IMG/VR virus record: IMGVR_UViG_3300018084_000011
Span: 1-27,421 of that record
Length of the DNA stretch: 27,421 bases
DNA from: a virus
Strand: one strand, 5' to 3'
Positions 22,244 to 27,421 of the stretch are shown one piece after another (within the stretch, counting starts at the first letter, position 1; each line of letters begins with the position of its first letter). Made by a program: the position numbers and the translations under genes. The notes below the pieces were generated by a model. It worked only from the letters and a program-made list of their open reading frames with translations. It searched no databases and had not been told where the DNA came from.

Positions 22244-23724
22244 TGGAACAGATCACCCTCACCAAATTCAATGAGTCCTTCGTTAAGTTTGCGTGTGAGA
22301 AAGGGGTCGCACAGGAAATCTGGGACTTCTTCTCGTTCTATGTGCCCGGGTTTCAGTACATGCCTGCATTCAAGAAGAAATTCTGGGACGGCAAGCTGCA
22401 CCTAGCGAACCTCCAGACCCATACACTCCCAGGTGGACTGGTGGGATACCTCAAGACGTTCGCTGAGGAGCGACAATATCACCTGGTGATCGATGAGGCG
22501 ATCCTACTGACCACGAATTTTTCACTGGCAGAAGCGCAGTCCTTTGCGGATTCACTGAGACTACCGCATGTGCCCAGAGACTATCAAATCGAGGCGTTTG
22601 CAAAGAGCATTCGAAACCGTCGGTTACTGGTCGTGAGCCCAACGGCCTCAGGGAAATCATTGATCATCTATCTGATCGTTCGGTATCTGCATCTCACACA
22701 CCTCAAGGGGTTGGTGATTGTCCCCACGACCTCGCTGGTTGAACAATTATTCGGTGACTTCAAGGACTATGGGTGGGACTCTGACGAGTTTGTGCATCGC
22801 ATTTACTCAGGAAAAGAGAAACACACGGGCCATTTTTTGACCATCTCGACATGGCAATCCCTCCACCGACAGGGACCGGACTACCTCAAGCAATTTGATT
22901 TTGTGATAGGCGATGAGGCGCATCAGTTCAAAGCGAAATCCCTCACGGATATCATGTCGAACCTGACGAATGCTGATGTTCGAATAGGCACCACAGGAAC
23001 GCTGGATGGTGCCAAGGTTCACAAGCTGGTGCTTGAGGGACACTTCGGACCAGTCTCACAATCAGTGACAACCAAGGAACTCATGACGTCAGGTCACCTA
23101 GCGAATCTCAATATCAAATGTCTGGTACTCAAGTACCCCAAAGAGTTGTGCGCCCAGTTGAGAAAATCCACCTACCCTGAGGAGTATGAGGCAGTTGTCC
23201 AACATGAGGGCCGAGCAAAGTTCATTCGAAACCTTGCGCTATCACTCAAAGGAAATACCCTGATCCTGTTTCAGTTGGTCAAGAAACATGGGCGACCACT
23301 CTACGAGAACATTGCTGAACACACACAGCTTGGGCGCTCGGTGTTCTTTGTTCATGGTGGTGTCGAAACTGAGGACCGTGAGGCTGTGCGAAAAATCACT
23401 GAGGAGAGTGAGGATGCCATTGTCATAGCGTCCTATGGAACCTTCAGCACGGGTATCAACATCAAGAATCTTCATAACGTGATTTTTGCAGCACCCTCCA
23501 AATCGAAGATTCGAAACCTTCAATCAATTGGACGAGGGCTCCGAACCACAGACAGCAAGACTCAAGCGACGTTGTTTGACATTGTGGATGACCTTCGGAT
23601 TGGGAAACACCGGAATTTCTTGCTCAAGCACTTTATAATACGCACACAGATTTACCATGACGAAAAATTCCCCTTTCAACAATACCTCATCGACCTGAAA
23701 GGACCCAATGCCCCCACAGGATAA
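22243..23724 (+). CDS. uvsW: RNA-DNA and recombination helicase UvsW
   Basis: A 493-residue superfamily 2 helicase (T4 UvsW: about 500) that unwinds R-loops, branch-migrates junctions and remodels stalled forks, shutting down origin-dependent initiation late in infection. Motifs: PRDYQIEAF Q-like motif (111-119), Walker A SPTASGKS (132-139), PTTSLVEQ motif Ia, GDEAH (223-227), TTGTLDG motif III (250-256), TFSTGINIKNL motif V and QSIGRGLR motif VI (427-434). Residues 1-100 form the small N-terminal DNA-binding domain typical of UvsW (FQYMPAFKKKFWDGKLHLAN). The start overlaps the uvsY stop. The frame continues 5' into uvsY but without a start supported by spacing. Confidence 0.95.
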   Translation: MEQITLTKFNESFVKFACEKGVAQEIWDFFSFYVPGFQYMPAFKKKFWDGKLHLANLQTHTLPGGLVGYLKTFAEERQYHLVIDEAILLTTNFSLAEAQSFADSLRLPHVPRDYQIEAFAKSIRNRRLLVVSPTASGKSLIIYLIVRYLHLTHLKGLVIVPTTSLVEQLFGDFKDYGWDSDEFVHRIYSGKEKHTGHFLTISTWQSLHRQGPDYLKQFDFVIGDEAHQFKAKSLTDIMSNLTNADVRIGTTGTLDGAKVHKLVLEGHFGPVSQSVTTKELMTSGHLANLNIKCLVLKYPKELCAQLRKSTYPEEYEAVVQHEGRAKFIRNLALSLKGNTLILFQLVKKHGRPLYENIAEHTQLGRSVFFVHGGVETEDREAVRKITEESEDAIVIASYGTFSTGINIKNLHNVIFAAPSKSKIRNLQSIGRGLRTTDSKTQATLFDIVDDLRIGKHRNFLLKHFIIRTQIYHDEKFPFQQYLIDLKGPNAPTG

Positions 23725-24172
23725 TATACGCATGTTTTTGCTGACCAATAACGAACTGGTGATTAGTGATGTGTTCGACACCTCGACTGATGCGATAAAC
23801 CTCAACATGCCTGCGGTTGTGTTCTCCAACCGCATCCAGCAAGGAGACCTGGGGTTTCTTCTTCTGCCTTGGCAACCTTTTGAATTGTTGGACAGCACCA
23901 TCATGGTCTTATCACGAACCAAAAATATTTTTTGTGACTTGCTACCCAGCCCAGGATTGGTTGAGTATTACCGGTCCTGGAAACACAACGAAGAGGACAA
24001 ACGTTCCAGGTTCTCAAAACGACTCATGGAACAATTACAACAAATCACCAAGCTCACGAACATTCGGCACCATGAGATGGTTTCAGGTGACAGTATCGAG
24101 GATTTTACAGCGGCCGTCAATGAGAAATTTGAACATGACTCCGAGTGGGGCGACCCATCAGCTAACAATTGA
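23708..24172 (+). CDS. Conserved-looking phage protein, Sm-like fold candidate
   Basis: A 154-residue protein. The N-terminal 75 residues (MFLLTNNELVISDVFDTST, NLNMPAVVFSN, LGFLLLPWQPFE, TIMVLSRTKNIF) resemble short beta-barrel proteins of aquatic T4-like phages that begin with a 'LxTGE...ISDV' strand and contain a PW-PF motif, placed by some with Sm/Hfq-like folds; this is from memory and weak. The rest is helical and acidic. Two starts are possible: ATG 23708 (AAAGGA upstream, overlapping uvsW by 17 bases) or ATG 23732, which would begin at MFLL and leave a 7-base gap. The family pattern favours the second, the ribosome site the first. Confidence 0.6.
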   Translation: MPPQDNIRMFLLTNNELVISDVFDTSTDAINLNMPAVVFSNRIQQGDLGFLLLPWQPFELLDSTIMVLSRTKNIFCDLLPSPGLVEYYRSWKHNEEDKRSRFSKRLMEQLQQITKLTNIRHHEMVSGDSIEDFTAAVNEKFEHDSEWGDPSANN

Positions 24173-24187
24173 GATTGGAATGAACCT

Positions 24188-24745
24188 ATGGCGAACACTG
24201 AGTATGTCAATAATGCCACGCTCTTGCAAGAACTCATCATCCATCGAAAGGCCATGCGGAAGGCCAAGCGAGCCAAGCAAGAACTTCCTCTTCTCAATGA
24301 CTACATTGGGACCTGCTTTCTCAAGATTGCGGACCACATGTCACGCAAACCCAGGTTTTTGTATTATAGCTTTCGCCAAGACATGATTTCAGAGGCCGTG
24401 GAATTGTGTGTGCGCTATGTCAACAATTTTGACCCGGCGAAGTCCAAGAACCCATTTGCGTATTTCACGCAGATCACATACCATGCGTTTTTTCATCGTA
24501 TCAACAAAGAGCGCAAGCAACTCTACCTGCGGTACAAGTCCACAGAGTTGTTGGGGTTACTTCAAGGCACTCCGCTTCACGATACCAAGGACCTTGGCAT
24601 CGAACGTGGTAAAGCCTTCAAGGTCTATGAGAACATCAGCGATTTTATTCAGACCTTTGAACAGAGTCGCAAGCAGAAAAAACGTCGCAAAACAGCGAAA
24701 CCTACGACACGCGGTACCCTCAAAAGTTTTATTGGAGATAAATAG
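24188..24745 (+). CDS. gp55: Late-transcription sigma factor, gp55-like
   Basis: A 185-residue sigma factor (T4 gp55: 185) that directs host RNA polymerase to late promoters of the TATAAATA type. It keeps the family pattern YVNNATLLQELIIHRKAM, FRQDMISEAVELCVRYVNNF, DPAKSKNPFAYFTQITYHAF and FHRINKERKQLYLRY, a reduced sigma region 2. The C-terminal GTLKSFIGDK fits the hydrophobic tail that docks on the sliding clamp gp45 in T4 (SLxxFL-like), so clamp-activated late transcription is probable. Six candidate target promoters are found in this window. Start ATG 24188 has GGAA upstream. Confidence 0.87.
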   Translation: MANTEYVNNATLLQELIIHRKAMRKAKRAKQELPLLNDYIGTCFLKIADHMSRKPRFLYYSFRQDMISEAVELCVRYVNNFDPAKSKNPFAYFTQITYHAFFHRINKERKQLYLRYKSTELLGLLQGTPLHDTKDLGIERGKAFKVYENISDFIQTFEQSRKQKKRRKTAKPTTRGTLKSFIGDK

Positions 24746-24901
24746 GTGGCGCTCAAATTTCAGAATCCACAACGATCAGCATTTGACCCTACAGAATTGG
24801 AGGCCCGATTGGCAAGAATTGAGGAAACACTCACGGCGATCCAAGACAGTCTCCAACGAATTGATTGGATCATTGAAACCCACGTGGTGATCAGACCATG
24901 A
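24746..24901 (+). CDS. 51-residue protein between gp55 and gp47
   Basis: A GTG start directly after the gp55 TAG opens a 51-codon frame whose TGA overlaps the gp47 ATG (ATGA). GGAG at 24734-24737 gives a ribosome site eight bases upstream. The protein has a polar start (ALKFQNPQRSAFDPTELEAR) and then one amphipathic helix (ARIEETLTAIQDSLQRIDWI) with hydrophobics in heptad spacing, ending in VVIRP. It fills the gap exactly, which supports it being real. Function unknown; a small coiled-coil partner is possible. Confidence 0.7.
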   Translation: MALKFQNPQRSAFDPTELEARLARIEETLTAIQDSLQRIDWIIETHVVIRP

Positions 24902-25977
24902 AAATAGCTCTTATAAATGACACCCACTTCGGTGCGCGTGGTGAGAATCCCCACATCAATGAATATTTTCACAGGTTCTATCAGAATATCTTCTTCCCCT
25001 ACATCAAGGAACACCAGATTACCACAGTAGTTCATTTGGGTGATGTGGTTGACCGTAGAAAATTTATCAATTTTCAGATTTGGAACTCGTGGCGTACCAG
25101 GGTCTTTGATCGTCTGCGGCGTGAGGGTATCACCGTCCACATGCTCACGGGTAACCATGATACCTACTACAGAAACACTAATGACGTCAATGCGCTGGAT
25201 GAATTACTCGGTGGCTACACGAACATCAAGATTTACACTGAGACCTGTGACGTCAAGTTCGGGGACCTCACGGTCACCATGGTACCCTGGATCAACAGCG
25301 ACAACCTTGAACGCACCTTGGATTACCTCAAGCACACTGACTCACAGGTAATTTTTGGTCACCTGGAAATTTCTGGGTTCGAAATGGACCGTGGGAATGT
25401 CTGTCAGACTGGGTTGACCCGAGAGATTTTTGACAAATTTGACATGGTGCTCAGTGGACATTTTCACCACAAATCCAGCGATGGTACGATCTACTACCTG
25501 GGTAACCAAGTGGAAATTACCTGGGCAGACTACGGGGACCGCCGAGGTTTCCATATTTTTGATACGGACACCCGCGAACTGACATTCGTGGAGAACCCAG
25601 ACCACTTGTTTTACCGTTTGACCTATGACGACAGCATTCAGAATTTTGAATATTGGAAGCATCAGGATTTTGCGCCCTATGCGAACTCCTATGTCAAGAT
25701 GGTCGTTACACGTAAGCAAAATCCCTATCTCTTTGATACGGTCATGGACCAACTCTACAAAGTCACCCCCATCGACGTCACGGTCGTTGAGGATTACACC
25801 GAACAGTCGATAGGTGAGCAACACGAACTCAACCAAGCAGAGGATACCATCACCATTATTCAGAAATGTGTAGACACCATGAAACTTGAAAACCATGTGC
25901 AACCAGCGGCCCTCAAGCAATTGCTCCAGGAATTGTATGTGGAAGCCCTGAATACCGAAACGGCGATCCAATCATGA
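24898..25977 (+). CDS. gp47: Recombination endonuclease subunit gp47 (Mre11-like)
   Basis: A 359-residue metallophosphoesterase (T4 gp47: 339), the nuclease partner of gp46 that resects DNA ends for recombination-dependent replication. All phosphoesterase motifs are visible: NDTHFG (Asp8, His10), HLGDVVDRR (Asp49), LTGNHDTYY (Asn86, His87), FGHLE (His155) and SGHFHHKS (His188, His190). The C-terminal 100 residues form the capping and gp46-binding part. The ATG overlaps the upstream 51-residue gene, and its TGA overlaps the gp46 ATG by four bases, typical for this complex. Confidence 0.95.
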   Translation: MKIALINDTHFGARGENPHINEYFHRFYQNIFFPYIKEHQITTVVHLGDVVDRRKFINFQIWNSWRTRVFDRLRREGITVHMLTGNHDTYYRNTNDVNALDELLGGYTNIKIYTETCDVKFGDLTVTMVPWINSDNLERTLDYLKHTDSQVIFGHLEISGFEMDRGNVCQTGLTREIFDKFDMVLSGHFHHKSSDGTIYYLGNQVEITWADYGDRRGFHIFDTDTRELTFVENPDHLFYRLTYDDSIQNFEYWKHQDFAPYANSYVKMVVTRKQNPYLFDTVMDQLYKVTPIDVTVVEDYTEQSIGEQHELNQAEDTITIIQKCVDTMKLENHVQPAALKQLLQELYVEALNTETAIQS

Positions 25978-27421
25978 TTCGATTTTTATCGATTGAGTGG
26001 AAAAATATACTCAGTACGGGAAATTACTATACCCGTATCGACCTCAACGCTTCACAGAATACACTGATCGTGGGTGAGAATGGGTCTGGGAAATCCACGA
26101 TCCTAGATGCTCTGTGTTTCGCACTCTACAATAAACCGTTTCGCAACATCACCAAGCCGGCGTTGCTGAATTCGATCAACCAGAAGGAAGCCCTGGTCAA
26201 GGTGGAGTTTACCACTGACAACCACACGTTCAAAATTGTGCGGGGCATCAAACCCAACATCTTTGAAATTTTCAAGGACGGGACCTTGCTGAACCAGGAG
26301 GCTGAGTCCAAGGACTACCAGGGGTACCTGGAGAAATTCATTCTCAAGCTGAACTACAAGTCATTCACCCAGATTGTGATTCTGGGGTCCGCGTCGTTCA
26401 CCCCCTTCATGCAGCTTTCGGCCTCAGACCGCAGAGCCATCATTGAGGACCTGTTGGACATTCAGATTTTCTCGGTCATGAATGGCCTGGTCAAAGAGAA
26501 GTTTTCGGGTATCGTGTCGCAGCGCAATGAGAACCGTTTGCTCATCGACGGTACCCATGAGAAAATCAGTATTCAAGAACGGTACCTCAATGAGATGCAG
26601 CAAGACCACGAGAAAATGATTCTTGAGTACCAGAAGGAACACCAGCAACACACCGAGGAAATCAACAGGCTCGCTACGAACATCATGGACTGCAAGCACA
26701 CGATCAACACCCTGGCCACGACGATTCTCGACAAACCAAAGGTCGAGGCGGCCATCAAGAAGGTCACACAACTCGAAGCACAAATCGAGAATGTATCAAG
26801 CAAACACGTCAAATCAGTTCAATTCTTTGAGTCTCATGACAATTGCCCAACCTGTACCCAGGTGATTGACGCGAGCTTCAAGACCGAGCACCTATCAGAA
26901 TTGAACGACAAAATTGAGGATTGCGCCAAGGGTCTCATTCAACTTGAGGAAAAATTCCTGGTACACCAAGCCCGATTGACCGAGATTCATGACACCGAAG
27001 CCCAGATCGACAAAAAGAAGCATGAACTCGCGGTCGATACCACCTCGGCCTCACAGATCAAAAAATTTATTGGCAAGCTCAATGAAAAAATTTCAGGACT
27101 CCAGGGCACCCATCACTCGGTGGAACGAGAGCACGAACGATTGGAAACCCATCGGCACGAACTCGTCCAATTAGAAGAAACCAAAAAGAACCTTATAGAA
27201 CAAGCGGCCTACTACGAGGTCGCGGGAAGTCTCCTCAAGGACACGGGTATCAAGACCAAGATTATTCGTCAATACCTTCCGATCATCAATATGTTTGTCA
27301 ACAAGCACCTGGCCCAGATGGACTTCTTTGTGAACTTCAACCTCGATGATACCTTCAAGGAAACCATCAAGTCACGACACCGCGATGAATTCACGTACCC
27401 TTCATTCTCAGAGGGTGAGAA
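25974..27421 (+). CDS. gp46: Recombination endonuclease subunit gp46 (Rad50-like), 3' truncated by window
   Basis: The first 482 residues of an SMC-like ATPase (T4 gp46: 560). Walker A is VGENGSGKST (33-42), followed by LDALCFALYNKPF and a Q-loop-region segment (FTQIVILGSASFTPFMQL). Residues 170-285 and 300-410 are coiled-coil arms around the zinc hook NCPTC (Cys291, Cys294), whose two cysteines bind one Zn with a second subunit. The C-terminal lobe begins near IKTKIIRQYLPIINMFVNKH, and the window ends at SFSEGE, the ABC signature. It lacks only the signature's end, Walker B and the tail, which lie outside the window. Confidence 0.95.
   Translation, partial: MIRFLSIEWKNILSTGNYYTRIDLNASQNTLIVGENGSGKSTILDALCFALYNKPFRNITKPALLNSINQKEALVKVEFTTDNHTFKIVRGIKPNIFEIFKDGTLLNQEAESKDYQGYLEKFILKLNYKSFTQIVILGSASFTPFMQLSASDRRAIIEDLLDIQIFSVMNGLVKEKFSGIVSQRNENRLLIDGTHEKISIQERYLNEMQQDHEKMILEYQKEHQQHTEEINRLATNIMDCKHTINTLATTILDKPKVEAAIKKVTQLEAQIENVSSKHVKSVQFFESHDNCPTCTQVIDASFKTEHLSELNDKIEDCAKGLIQLEEKFLVHQARLTEIHDTEAQIDKKKHELAVDTTSASQIKKFIGKLNEKISGLQGTHHSVEREHERLETHRHELVQLEETKKNLIEQAAYYEVAGSLLKDTGIKTKIIRQYLPIINMFVNKHLAQMDFFVNFNLDDTFKETIKSRHRDEFTYPSFSEGE

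Noticed and set aside
23634-23639. TATAAT near the end of uvsW as a promoter
   Set aside because: No -35 hexamer at 16-18 bases, and it is inside conserved coding sequence.
24737-24744. GATAAATA at the end of gp55 as a possible late promoter
   Set aside because: Made of the gp55 Gly-Asp-Lys-stop codons and the ribosome site of the next gene; first base differs from the other six elements, so support is too thin.
25342-25971. Minus-strand frame of 209 codons
   Set aside because: Antisense to gp47, whose motifs are complete; codon bias shadow.

Overview
The window is part of the genome of a T4-like contractile-tailed phage (Caudoviricetes, T4-type myovirus). All genes I can support lie on the + strand, tightly packed, many with ATGA-type overlaps. 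The gene order follows the T4-like core, in an arrangement resembling aquatic or cyanophage T4-like phages: 13, 14, 15, 16, 17, 18, 19, 20, core genes, 21, 22, 23, then uvsY, uvsW, 55, 47, 46. I cannot see the host directly. The IscU copy is close to the proteobacterial type, and two near-perfect sigma70 promoters suggest a host with a standard housekeeping sigma factor, so a proteobacterium is my best inference.

Layout. (a) 1-4661: variable adhesion region. It holds two tandem paralogous repeat-bearing tail fibre genes (the first cut by the window edge), three structural or unknown proteins, a small possible fibre-assembly protein and a glycine-rich adhesin. (b) 4681-9063: neck, tail-completion and small terminase genes (gp13, gp14, gp15, gp16). 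A cassette of iscU, an iscA-type carrier and a small exported two-cysteine protein is inserted between gp13 and gp14. (c) 9047-13379: large terminase, tail sheath and tail tube, closed by a strong intrinsic terminator. (d) 13440-20788: portal, prohead core proteins, a very basic protein, an unknown protein, prohead protease, scaffold and major capsid protein, closed by a second terminator. (e) 20856-27421: a sigma70-type promoter, a small exported protein, a tail-tube paralog, a second consensus sigma70 promoter sitting directly on the uvsY start codon, then recombination/repair and late-transcription genes (uvsY, uvsW, an Sm-like candidate, gp55, a 51-aa protein, gp47, and gp46 cut by the window end).

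Regulation. Six copies of a T4-type late promoter (T/C-ATAAATA or CTAAATA) lie before gp13, gp18, gp19, the prohead-core gene, gp22 and the gene after gp23. The phage encodes the matching late sigma factor gp55. The recombination module has host-type promoters instead, giving a visible division between late virion genes and earlier replication/recombination genes.

Most notable: a complete phage-borne Fe-S scaffold/carrier pair inside the neck operon; a predicted leaderless uvsY mRNA; a duplicated ribosome-binding-site/start element inside a prohead core gene that could give two nested proteins; small beta domains that look shared among four consecutive neck/tail proteins; and a marked excess of the palindrome GGTACC.
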